A stretch of DNA of 64,000 nt from Brachypodius melanocephalos. Its lineage: Eukaryota; Chordata; Aves; Passeriformes; Pycnonotidae. Positions 40,201 through 52,400 of this stretch are shown in pieces. The notes beneath the pieces are model-generated. The model did no database searches. It saw only the letters and a program-made list of their open reading frames with translations, and was not told the DNA's origin. A program made the translations under genes and the position numbers. The stretch's first letter is position 1. Each line of letters starts with the position of its first letter. Location of the stretch: contig VZSR01001479.1 of NCBI GenBank assembly GCA_013398615.1, forward strand, positions 12,246,095 through 12,310,094. The letters are read 5' to 3'.

Positions 40201-41559
40201 CATGAATAAACACAGAGTGAAAAGTAACAAATCGCTTATCAGGAAGGTACATGTGTTCAGCATTTTGAAGAACATCTGTAGAAGTCTGAAGAACAGAAAT
40301 CATATCCCTGAAAGACATTTTGCCATGGCTAATTCTTAGGGAAAAAAAAAAACAACCACTCACATGTATTTAAGAGGGCTAGGAGACTTAATGTTTGCTG
40401 TAAGCCTCAAAGATTTACTTTTCAGAGAACTCAGCTAAGGATTCTGCATTCTTAACAATTCTGAACAATCAGGCTCAATTGTCTGAAATCAATGATTATG
40501 AAAAAATAGACCCTAAACTTTATCCAAAAGCGTTACATGAATGCCTGATATTTCTCTCTCCTTGTTTTTAATTTTAGATTCAGTCCACTGTTCACATTTC
40601 TAGGCATTAGCAGACATCTGATTGCTATTTTTCCCTTATGTTCAAACTTTTAGGTCCTAGGCCAAGCTGTGGCCTCAGCTGTGTGAATGTAAACCAAGCA
40701 ACTCTATTCACTTGAGTGAGTTTTCATTAGCAAAGGCACAAGCAAGACTTGGCTCTCACACCTGATGTGCCTTGCCACTTCAACAATCTCATGTTGGGAT
40801 CTCAGAAACAGAAATACTCAAGTGGTCATAATACGGGCTAAAAATATGTCTAAGTCTATTCCAGTTCAGGCTTTTATTGAAGCACCATTTAAGAGTTGTT
40901 TGGCCAAAAAAGGGGGGCTAGATTCCTTGACCTAAGGTTCTAAATTTACCATTTGACTATATATTTTTCTTTAAATACGCTGTGACTCAGACACGCATTC
41001 ACCGTGATTTGTGTACACAGGTTCCACGCACTCAGCCCTGTTTGCTTTCTGTGTCAAACAGGAGGTCACTGTATCTGAAACAAACCTGAACTTACAGCTA
41101 CACTAATAAGTAACGTCAATGCAAACAAATCAAACAATCTTGCCTGAAAGTCAGCATGAACCAGTTGATTTTCCTCACTGAACCCCTGCAAATGAGCTAA
41201 GTGTAAGGAGGAAAGCATCTACTTAGGGGAAGAATGTTTCAGTCTGATAAGTGCAATCTCACACAAGAGCTGCTCTGCCTGACCAGGCCACCCCACTTCT
41301 CCCTCCCCAAGGGCTGCATGCTCCAGCAAACTCCGAGTCCCTTCTCCCAGCTCTTGGAAGGAGGGGAGAAGTTTGCTACAGGGAGAAAGACTTTATAGCT
41401 CACCAGCTGTGTGAACACACTCAGACATATTTGGCTTCTGTGAACTTGGCCAAATCAATGAAACATCAGAGCTCAAACTTGATGCTTTATTTCCTTTAGT
41501 CTGAGGTTCTGCTCGCTATAAACGTGATCTGGAACAGCACGTGTGAGACTGTAAAGCAA
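37230..41559. other. Noncoding stretch
   Basis: There are short frames only. The G+C content rises somewhat at about 39180-39620 without a recognisable gene. No CR1 fragment was seen. Confidence 0.5.
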
Positions 41560-41880
41560 AAAAGAAATGAAAACAAAATGTGATTGTACATGAGATCAAT
41601 TCCACGCTGACGTGATAATACGTTCAAAATTCTCATTTCTGTAGAAAGCTGACCACAGGCACTTCATCAATCAGTATTTCGATTTGTAATGTGTTCCGTA
41701 TGGTTCTCTGTCATTACTTAATGGGGAACATCCCCTCTGAAAACATCTGACTCCGAGCTCTGCATCGAGAGAGCTGCTCGTGTTTCAACCACGTTTCCCA
41801 GAAACTGAACACTCAGCAACATATTCATTTTTTAGTGACAGCCACCACTAATGAGAAACAGCCATGGATTCGTTGAATCT
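41560..41880. promoter_or_regulatory. Candidate conserved noncoding element
   Basis: This patch has an irregular, repeat-free texture with more CpGs than its surroundings. It includes a CRE-like TGACGTGA at 41608-41615, followed by a cluster of homeobox-type ATTA/TAAT cores. Coding frames are absent. Conservation cannot be seen from one sequence, so the call rests on texture and motifs. Confidence 0.25.
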
Positions 41881-42042
41881 TTTACAAGCCAAAGAAATTT
41901 ATATTAGAAAAAAAAAATCTCATTTACACAGCAACTGAATCTCTAAAATCTCCAAAATCTTGATTTTAACACCCTAAAGCTCATACTGGTTTGGTGCCTG
42001 TACATCTCTATTTTTTTTTTAATAGCTTATCTCTCTAAGTTT

Positions 42043-42077
42043 GGGGGTTTTGGGGGGGCAGGGGGGTTAGTTTGGGG
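42043..42077 (+). other. G-quadruplex-forming motif
   Basis: Four G runs of 5, 7, 6 and 4 (42043-42047, 42052-42058, 42061-42066, 42074-42077) are separated by loops of 4, 2 and 7 bases. This satisfies the standard G3+N1-7 quadruplex rule on the plus strand. T-rich sequence surrounds it. Confidence 0.75.
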
Positions 42078-44739
42078 TTTTTTTGTGTGTTTTTGTAGAT
42101 TTTGTTGTTGTTTTTCATTTCCAGTTAGGCCAGTTGTTCCAACATGTGTTCTGCATATCAGGAACAGGAAGCTGGGGCATGAATTGGAGGGTTTATCACA
42201 AGCTGAGAAGTGGTGGGAAAAAAATAAATCCACCAGAAATAAAAAACTCATACAGCACTCAGTGATGGCATGAGGCTAGAAAGACCTAAAGAAAGCAATT
42301 AGAAAATCAGTGGCATTTTGTTGGAGAGCTATATTATTTTCCTGCACCAGTTTTCTTTGCTCAGAACATCAGGGAATTACTAATCTCAAAACTTCTTGTG
42401 TTTCAATGTTTTGGTTTAGGTTTGGGATTTTTTGGGAGTTGGCTTTTTTGGGGTGGGGAGGCATTTCTTTGGTTTTTTAATAAAGAGGAGCAGCTGTGCA
42501 AAATTTTGACTTGCCAATATAGGAAACTTTAAAAAAAATTACCGGACCCACAAGACATGCAAGTTGCGAGGAGACTAAAATTTCAGACTACATGAAAACA
42601 ACAACTGTTTCAGAAGATTGGAGGGAACAGTCGTACCTTTATTTAGAAGTGTCTCTACTGGTTGTTCAAGGCATTAAAAGCAAAATAATAAAATGACTGG
42701 ATGTCCAGGATGCAAGAGAGTCAAGTCACCAGAGTTTCTACAGAGAAAACTGTCCCTAAGACAGTCTGTCTCTGATCTTCTAAGACTTATTTAAATCTAC
42801 CAACAAGATATTGATAAAGGATAATTTATTTCCATAGTTAGCCTGACAGACACAAAGCAGGATACCAGGAAAGACACAGCTACGGTAAGACTAGCAACTC
42901 TCCCAGATCATGGGCCAGATTGTCCCTTACTCCCAAGGACTTCAGCAGGATTTGTTCCAAGAGTAAATGGTTATAAATGGAAGGAAGGATTTTACAACTG
43001 CCTGACTTTATGTTATGATCTTCTTCAAGACCACGTACAAAGAATTTCTAAAAAAATTTCCAATAGCATTATAATTAATAGTATTTTGACAGCTAATCAA
43101 GTCAAAGTCAGAGATGAAAAGTCAACTCATATATTAAGTTCAAAGCATGATTAATTAAAACTTCACATTTTTTGAAAGATACTTCAAAGGAATGCATTAT
43201 GCTTCATCACATGAAGAAAGTCACTCTTTTTAGAACAGTGGTCCCTCCTGAACCTCACTTCAGCTCCAATGCCAATATTTCCATCTTCACTATAGATAGA
43301 CAATAATGGTCCTGTTTTTTTCATAAATAAAGAAAGAAATGAAATCCCAACCTCACAAGTGATGCCAAGCCCCCCTAACCTTTTTTAGCTTACTCACCAG
43401 ATTAAAATGGAAGAGTCAAGAATTCTATCTCTCAGGGTAGTGACCACCAAAATAAAAAAACTCATAGAAAAAACATGGTGTGAGCAGCTGAGTCTCTGAA
43501 AAAGTATATCTAAGCAAGGACTTTTATAAAGCATCAAAATATTTCAAGCACTTGGAAATATAAGAGTGAACAAAGTTAGAAAGTAGAAACCAAAAATCTT
43601 GCTATCTAGGAAAAAACATTTGAGACAAAAGATGAGGAAAATACTAAAGATAGAAATTAAAAGGAAGCAATTCAGAGAAAGACATTAAACAGAGATCAAA
43701 GCATCTTGATGAGCATTTGCAGGTTTACATAAAGGACATTCACTGACCTTCAGGACGAGAGCGACATCGTTTTACAGAAGAAAAAATGGTAGACAATGAA
43801 AAACAAACAAAAAAAAATTTACAGGTTTGTTGATAGATTTCTGGAAGCAAAGCCAAGGAAAAGGGAATACAATGTTGTAACGTATAAGCAAAGCATGAGG
43901 ACCAGGAAAAAGAGAGCAAACTCTCAGGGAACATGTTAAGTACCAAGCTAATCCAGATAAGCAGCTTGCAGGTGAAAAAAATAAGGTTGAAATGATGTTT
44001 TCTCAAAACAAGGAGCTGACTGGAAGCACACCTGAAGTTGACTTTTGGTGTGTGCCTCACCACCTTGCTGATCACTCAGATTATTCTCTTGACCTTTCAG
44101 TTGCCTTCATTCATGTGTGTTTAACTGGGTCTCTTTTGTTTCATTTCATCTCTTAGCTGTCACAGAATGATTTTTTCACCTGCTAAAGAGCTTGTAGGCT
44201 TTATGAATCCCTTGCTCCTGTGGGGTGTTTCAGTGTGTTTCCCAAAGATGCTGTCAGAGGTAAACTTCAACAACTGCTTGTGTTCAGTATTTTCTTGTAA
44301 GCATTCACACGTTTGCCTCTGAAAAACAGATACTGCCAGATTTGGTGCTGGCTAAATTTTGAACTGAAACTTTCAGAGTTGTTCCATTTTTTTTTCAATA
44401 GGTTAAAGCTGTCAGGGGTTCACTCAGCACATTTCAGCTATTTGGCACCCAAAAACTTCAACAGTGGTAGTAAAAGGTCTGCTGCTATCAATGTCCTACC
44501 TGATGTGGTGCAAATAGAAAAATTATCCCAATCCTCTTCCAGTGATAGGGAGCCAGGTAGAAATGTTGGGCCATGCATACGCATAGTACTTGTCTGTCAG
44601 AGAGAAATTATTCAATGTTTAGTATACCAAAAGGTAAAAGTGAGATGAACCATGAATTACTTTAGTCACAATAGTAAATGTGACTAAAGATATAATCCTG
44701 TTCGGATTTCTTTCAAGAAAAGTAGAAAGGCTTTACATA
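42078..44739. other. Noncoding stretch
   Basis: No gene is supported. A second, weaker G/T-rich patch lies at 42418-42475; one of its loops (about 13 bases) is too long for a standard quadruplex. Confidence 0.5.
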
Positions 44740-44814
44740 TACACATATATATGTGTATATTTACATGTACACATACATATGTGTATATTTACATGTACAC
44801 ATACATATATGTAT
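44740..44814. repeat. Tandem 28-base duplication with AT/GT palindrome
   Basis: A perfect 18-base palindrome, TACACATATATATGTGTA, occupies 44740-44757. A 28-base unit (ATGTGTATATTTACATGTAC plus ACATACAT) at 44751-44778 is repeated exactly at 44779-44806. The repeat produces a tyrosine- and isoleucine-rich open frame that is not a gene. Confidence 0.9.
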
Positions 44815-45529
44815 CTAAGTATTTCTCAATAACAGCAGCAGTAAATGGTAATCCCTTGGTATCACAAAATGTGCAAAACCTGTTATTTTGTTTTGCTTTG
44901 GATCATTGCAGTCATATTAAATGTCATAGTACTGCCATCCTCATAGGAAGTGAAAAAATTGGGAGAGCCAAACTCTGGCTAGTTGTTTGTGGGCATAATT
45001 TCAGAAAGCTGAACTTTGGATAGTCTACCTATCCAAAACCGTCTTCCTGATTTTAGGTAGAAGGTAAGTTAAGGACTTTATTTCCTGCAAGGAAGGATAA
45101 AAACCTGATGTTGGAGTGGGTAGGCACAGTGATCCAACCAATATGAATGGGAACAACATCAGGCTAGAATTTGGAAAAACGGATTTCAGTGGTTCTTTTC
45201 TTTAAAGGAGGTCAAGGCTTCTTACCCCAGGTAGAGAAGAAGAGCTTGCAAGGACCAATTTTCAATTCAATGCTGAACTGAATGGAAGCTAACCTTGCTC
45301 CTTCTGGATATAATCATGTCCAGAGAAACACCTGACTGACAACCAAGAGATAAATGAGTAGAAAGAAATCTTTACAATGCCTTCAGCAAGCAGTCCTGTT
45401 CTATTCCAGCAGTTCATACCTCTCACTCAAGCCTGGCAAGGGGAGGAGACACAGTGTGTGCTTGTCACATTTCGTTTGCCAGGTACCTGCAGGGCACCAG
45501 CCTTGGCCTCCTGCTGCTACCACAGGCTT

Positions 45530-46240
45530 CCCATTGCTGGTAATTAATTATTTATAATTAACAAGCACGGTCCCCATGTTCCCATTATTTATTAGGATTA
45601 TTGTTGTAACTACATTGCTGGAGAAGGCTAAATCCCAGCTTCCAAGTTGGTTTTTATTCACACAGAATTATTCTTAGTAGGTAAAACCTGACTTTGGCAT
45701 GACTATTTGGTCAGCATTACTGTTCTGTTTCCAGAGCTCTGTGGCTACACCATTCCATCCACCACCAGAAATAAACTTACCTAGTTATTCAAGCAAGGAC
45801 AGATAAGCTGCCACTCTCTTCCTTCAATCTGAGGCTAGAGAAAGTAATTTCTAACCATATTATTGTTTTGGTTTGGGTCTTTTCATTCAAGAGCGAGGGA
45901 GAGGGTGACTCACATTCTGTTTGCAGTTCAGCAGCTGCCTCCTACTGTTCCCCTGAATCATCAGTTTGGTTGCAGCATTTCTGCCTTGGTCTTTATGGTT
46001 TGCAGAAAGGGCCTGATTAACCAGCCCTCAGTTTCATAGCCTTATAAAACATTCTTGCACAATTGGGCCAGCCAGATTTTGTTTAAAAGGGGTGCAGTGA
46101 AATCTGAGAATTGGATTGCGAGGGGAATTTGCAGTGTCAAAAGGAATTTAGTCATAATTATTCTTTTCATTCCTTTTTGGCACTGATTTAAGTACTTTCT
46201 TTGATATGAGGTTAGTATAGGAAAGAAGAACAGTCATTTT
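45530..46240. promoter_or_regulatory. Candidate conserved noncoding element(s)
   Basis: This region is repeat-free, with clustered homeodomain-type cores (TAATTAATTATTTATAATTA at 45541-45560, GGATTATTG near 45595) and a mixed-composition stretch at 45870-46100. The latter includes GTGACTCA and GATTAACC, motifs of AP-1/MARE and HNF1/homeobox type. No frame is recognisable as coding. Regulatory status is inferred from motif clustering only. Confidence 0.22.
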
Positions 46241-46701
46241 TAAAGGGATCTTTCTGCAGCCGTAGCTGAATATTTTAAATAACTGCCATCGATGACATGT
46301 CAGCCTCTTTGGTATTCTGAACTTCCACTAAGTGTAGAATATCCTCTAAGTTCTTAAAGATCAGTATATGTCTGTTGTGCTCAAGATTAATAAAAAGGTG
46401 GAATAAAAAGTAGATGTATAAATGATGAAAATTTGAAAACTTTGAAATAAATTATTGAAAACTATCAAAAAATCGATACAAAATTCAGGTGTGGCCTCCT
46501 GTCACAGTCTTATTTTCCATGGTATCACCAGCAAGGAATCCCTGTAAACGGTTGCTGAGGACACAGATGAATGAGAACATCAGAAGTGCAGCTTCAAGTC
46601 CCACCTGTGAGATTACAGAATGTCATTTTGATCCTCTTTTCATTAAGTGTATTGACAAGAACCTCCTAAACACTTCTGGGCCCTATCACAAGCTAAACTT
46701 T

Positions 46702-46753
46702 GTGAATAAAGTGTATAAAGTGTATAAAGTGTATAAAGTGAGTGTATAAAGTG
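46702..46753 (+). repeat. 9-base minisatellite (GTGTATAAA)n
   Basis: GTGAATAAA is followed by three GTGTATAAA units, then GTGA, then another GTGTATAAA and GTGA. The 9-base period is a multiple of three, so it encodes a short repeated peptide in an open frame. That is coincidence, not evidence of a gene. Confidence 0.9.
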
Positions 46754-48570
46754 ATTTAGGGAGTGAGTAAAGACATCCTGATTTTCAATACATTAGATTC
46801 ACTGTGGGGATCTGAGACTTATGTCCGCCTGACCTTTAGCATGCCCTGATGTTCAGCATCCTTCAGTAACTTTGAGAGGGAATTTATGCCATGCTGCTTG
46901 CCATGTGTGACTAACATAGCAATGGGTTGATTTTCAGTTCTTGTTATGTGCCCTCTCCTTAAAAAGTGCTTTACAACAACAGCTATTAGTGACAAAAATA
47001 ATAATCACCATCCTAATTTATGTTATTAGTTACATGGATTTACAGGACATAATTTAACATTGGCTTTCCCCATAAAAATTGTAATTGTCCCCCAAAATAC
47101 AAATTAATTTTATGTCCAAGGAAGACTGCTAAGCAACAATAAAAAATGCCGTGTTTATTAGGATTAGCCCACTTAGCCCACATGAAGCTTCATAAATCTT
47201 ATACTGCTTATGCAATATGAAAACCCTAATTTTATACCAAATATGTGACTTGACATTAACAACCTGTTCAGTGTGTCAAAGTAGGTGTCACTATTAAAGA
47301 GCAATTATTGAACATATTCCTCAAAATATGAGAAACAGAAAACCTTAGCTTGGTAAAATACAGATAAATGTCTTCTTAGTTACCACTATTCTACTGATTT
47401 GACACTAATTCCAAAATACATAAAAACTTATGCCAGGGTACATAAATATATCAGAATTTTATAAGTGTAGTAATAGCTATTTCTTATTTAATATTGTCCT
47501 TCCACAGGCAGAAAAAGCAGAAAAGTGTACAGATCTCTATTCCTGCTTATAGAGTTCAGCATAAGATAACCAAATTGAGATGAAAAGCACTCTTGTGCTT
47601 GATCAACATGGCATATTTTAATATATAGGCAGCACGGTACCTCTGACACCTTTTAATCATACTATTCTGTATTTTCAAAATATTAGATATTTTGAAATTT
47701 ATTAGATATTATTTATTAGATAGCATCAGACCGATGTCACCTAATAACCTTTATTGGAACTCAAAACATTGCTTTTTCATATATCTTTAATCTTTCCCTG
47801 AGTACAACGCACATATGAACCTTTTGTTACGATAAATAGAGGAAATAATTTCCCAACATGGCACACATTTATTCAGGATTCGCAATCCCTTCCGTTAATA
47901 ACTGTAAGCATACTCTTCTGAATTTGTGCTGGGGAAGTTAATGCCCCCACATCAGCATTTTGCACAGCAGCCCCGGGGCTGGTGCTGAGCCAAGGGCACA
48001 GCTGTTTGAGCAGCTCTTTGTGCGGGTTACCAGGGAATGACCACAGAAAGCCTGTTTGTGCGCCTCTCGGGGGGAAGGGCTTCTGCACATGCACTGAAAT
48101 GTATTTTCTACTCCTGTCGTACAGTCTCCGTCCAAGTTTTGAATCTCCTGGCACATTTTTATACTTCCTGATGACCTCATCATCATCATATAAAACATGA
48201 CTTGAAGAAAGAGAAAACAGGTGGGGGCTCAGTTTTAGTGCTTCCCATTCTGCCCTCACTGCTCCTTCCCACCAGGCTGCCCTCCTTTTCTCCCTCTCTC
48301 CCTCCCTCCCCACTTGTGTTACCCAACAAAAACCAACAAGTGAAAAACTAACCAAGGAAATGTTTCACAAGAAAAAATTCCGTGGCACCCTCTCTCTGAC
48401 ACACAAACATACACACAAAAGGCAGCTTTAGTAATAACCACAACCATCCAGTAAATCCAAAAAAACCAACATAATGAACATGCAAAAGTGTGAACTGCTA
48501 AACTGTGATATTCAGTTGGTTCTTGGCAGGACTGTTTTAAAATAAGTAAGGTTGACATTTAAATAGACAC

Positions 48571-48815
<245 letters not shown>

Positions 48816-48947
48816 ACACAAAAATGAATTATATTTGAAGCCCATTGGAGCATAGATAAATGCAAGCTAACATGTTTTTAACTTGATTACATTCTGCAGT
48901 GATATATAGAGGCACATAGCTACAGTAAGTGATTCCATGGAGAGAGA

Positions 48948-48973
48948 GGGGGAGGGAGAGAGGGAGGGAGGGG
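48948..48973 (+). other. GA-rich G-quadruplex-forming motif
   Basis: Five G runs (5, 3, 3, 3 and 4) at 48948-48973 are separated by A, AGAGA, A and A. This meets the G3+N1-7 rule. It lies about 130 bases from the TTTC microsatellite. Confidence 0.7.
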
Positions 48974-49159
48974 AAACCCTCTGCGAATATGATAAGGAAA
49001 GCTGGGATGAATTGTGGTCTCTGTTCTCTGTTATCCAAGGGTGGCTAGCTGCTGCTGCACTAAAGGCCTTTATTCCCTGCCTGTGGGAAAGTGGTGGGCG
49101 AAGGCTGCATTCTCAGTTACACTGCACATGCAGATTTTAATTAGCTGGATTAAAAACAA

Positions 49160-49400
49160 GACCGTATCATGTCCTTTAGCAGTATTCTATCTAGAAACAA
49201 AAGATTTTCTTTCCTGGCTTCTGCAAGCAGCACAGTACAGCATTAATAAAAAAAAGGTCATGGCAGTTCAAGATGAAAGGTCACACATGATAGAAACTCT
49301 ATGTGAGGGGGACATCATGTTTATCTCTGCGATAAAGGAGCTCTGTCCAGGCAGGTCAGCATGCTGTGCCTCAGCAATAGGAAAATATAAACATATGGAG
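49160..49400. promoter_or_regulatory. Candidate conserved noncoding element
   Basis: This patch is repeat-free with mixed composition. It includes TGCGATAAAGG (GATA-type), CAGGTCAGCATGCTG and TGTGCCTCAGCA (MARE/AP-1-like). An open frame of 140 codons crosses it on the plus strand but has no known domain. The regulatory call is inference. Confidence 0.2.
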
Positions 49401-52400
49401 TGGATAGATGGTGGAATGGGGAGTTTGGAAAAGTGAGTTCAGTTGTGGAAGTACAGAAGGGGTGGTGGGGGGAGGGGAGCAAATTGTTTGAGAGAGAATA
49501 CAATCTGAAAGGATCCAGCTTTAAAACAGCCAGAGAGGGTCAAAAAGAGCCTGAGATGAAGCCTGGGGTGATGGCTGCAGAGCTCAGCTCACAGCCTGTG
49601 AGGGGTGAATGAGTGCCCAGCAGGCAGGGACTGCCAGCACAGGCCACTGGGCTCCATCCTTGCACACCAAAGCCCACTCTGGCATGGCCAGAGCCCGCAC
49701 GTTTCTGCCACAGAGAGAGCGTGGACTCATCCCTGGGTTGAGCTTCAAGCCCCTAATTCCAAAGCCTCCCCAAGCTGAGTGCTTGGGCTGAGACTGGGGC
49801 TTTTATGTTTTGTTTGGACCACCACAACTATTGTGTTGGGGGTTTGTATCTTAGGTTTTTGTTGTTTTCTTTTCTTTTTCTTTAGTGGGGAGCCAGGCTT
49901 TCCCCCAGTGAAGGCCAAAGGAATCTGCATGTACTTCCAAAAGAGAGTTAGAAGCTCTCTAACCCACAGCCTCCAAGGCTTTGCCCCGGAATCCACAGAG
50001 CTCTTTCAACACCACTGTTATAAGTAGGAGGGAGATGCAAGACCTCCTCAGTTTCTCACAAGATCAGACTGCAAAAATAAACACATTATGGCCTTACAAA
50101 CCTTAAACTGATGCACTGGTCTCAGTAGGTCTGAGTACAGCCACTGCCATATGAAAGCATCCATGGGAGAGTGCTTGAAGATTGAGGGGCAAGACAGAAA
50201 AGGGAAGGAAAAGGGAGGCAAAATTAGATAAGGATAAATGTTCCTCCTCTGCTTTACCATACTTCCTGCTTTTCAAAATCCAGCTCAGAGGGAAAAAAAT
50301 ACCAATTTCTGAGTATATCATTCTGGGCAACAACTCAACTCTTTGCCTCATAACTTTTTCATTAAATAAGATTTGCACAGCCTGCGCCAGGTATGGCTAT
50401 GTAAGGCTCCACAGCTTCCTTTATGAGACTGATCCATGAATATGCCAACTATGAAACAGACTTTTTACCCAAAAAGGAACACACAATCAAGTTCTAATGG
50501 TTCATCAAGGTGCTGTACATCAAATGACCACATTAATTAAGAACACACTCATCCTGTAGCAAACCTGAGGCAAAATATGCATTGCTTTAAATACTATTGA
50601 AATCAGTACTTGACAGCTTCAGAAATTCAAACATATGCCTGAGGTCTAAGAAAAGTAAAGGCTAGTGCTGGAAGTTAAATAAGGGCTAGTTTCTGGATAA
50701 AACAACACCATTTTTTTCATTCTGAGCAGCAAGTCAGGATGGTAGTTACCTACCAAACCGATAACACAATGATTAAATTGTCCCTGCTGCTGCTGAGATC
50801 ATTGGAAAATCATGGTTTAATTCAATACATGTAGATAATTTTCTGTAATCTCAGTAATACAGCATGGCCTAATACAATAATTTTGTACGATGAGCTTTTT
50901 AAAACTACTGGGCCTTCACTGCCGTTTATCTTCAGAACAGAGAAAAGGATTCAGGCCTGAATTTCCTGATTCTGATTTGTATCGCTGCAGGCAGAAGTAT
51001 AACACAGTGCTGTGAAGTACAGTGTTCCATGGGATAATTGGGGTACCATTGCAGAGAGCTCTAGTAACACAGGGCACGAGCTCTCCAAACCACCTCACAC
51101 TGTATGAGGGACATATCAGGCTTGTCCAAACCCAGCCCCAGAGCTGACTTTGAAAAGACTCTGATATAACAGCATACTCATGTCCTTTTTGTAAGGTTTA
51201 AAACAAATTGCCTTCCCAGACATGTGAAATAAGTTGCCGGAGAAATCAAGGGGAGTTTTATGTTCACATCAGTTTGGCCTGCTTATGTGACCTCAAGCAG
51301 CACCTGGTGTGTTTGTATCTCAACACATCATTGCTTTTTACCCCTATGACCAAACAGGGCACTGGTCACACAAACTCTTAGCAACTTCCTCATAGCCATA
51401 GGAGATCCTTCCTCAGGGAGGACAGCTGAAGCTGGCTTTTCCAGAAGCTCACCTTGTGTGAAAAATCTTTTGGTAGTTCAAAACTAACAAGTTGTGTGCA
51501 GGAAACAACCCAATTTTATTGCTCTAGGAGATTTCAAAAAATTTTCAATGCTCATTTGGTAAAAAAATAAAATGAGAAAAAGAATCCAAATGTAAAGGAG
51601 GTGAACAATCTGATGATTATACTTCTCAGCAGCTTCTGGTCACTGAGGCGTTTCCTGTTGACTTCTGGCAGAGTTACAGAGGTTCCCCTCTGACACTAAA
51701 TAAACTAAACAAGACCAGCAGGGCATGTGCCTGAAACCATCCATACTACTAAACTGGTCCCTGGCATGGTTTTGGTGCCAACCTGCTAATGCTCTTCCAG
51801 ACAGTGCTAAAGTCCAGCTTGGGTATTGACCTAGGTCAGACACTACCTCCAACAGATATTTTGGATGTGGCCACCGTGATTTGGAGGGCAAGAGAGTTTA
51901 GCTGCGTGGATTCAAGCTCTTTCATGCCAGCTGGCCTCCAGGAAAATTCTCTGACTAATTTTGTTTAATAGTTTAGATGTAGTCAACGTGTCCAGGTCTT
52001 CCTTTCCTTCCAGTCTTGCAGAAGGCAGCAGTCAGTGCTTCCAATCATTGGTAGTGTGACACAGCATTCAGCAGGGTGACAGAAGTGACATGAGTTGACC
52101 ATGCAGTTCTCTGAAATGCAACAGAGTTCATTATATTTTAAAGAAAAGCACAATAATTGAGGGAGTGGATCGAAATAGATCCACTAGAAGTAATAAACCA
52201 AAACAGAATATGATACTAACAATTAAAAAATGAATAGGCCAATTAGTTTCAACTAATTCAAGGCTAGTTCTCCACTACTATAAAGCTGTCTGCACAATAA
52301 ATAAATAAATAGACTAATTTTTTAAATCAATAAAAACTGTGATATTATGTAAATTCCAGGTACACTCTCAGCAACAATAAAAATAGAAAGCATTCCTTTA

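Noticed and set aside
46702..46753. CRISPR-like direct repeats
   Set aside because: The unit is 9 bases with no spacers. It is a minisatellite in vertebrate DNA.
47873..48355. 160-codon open frame, minus strand
   Set aside because: Its N-terminal part derives from a CT/GA-rich stretch and nothing in it resembles a known family. An 86-codon frame lies in another phase of the same strand.
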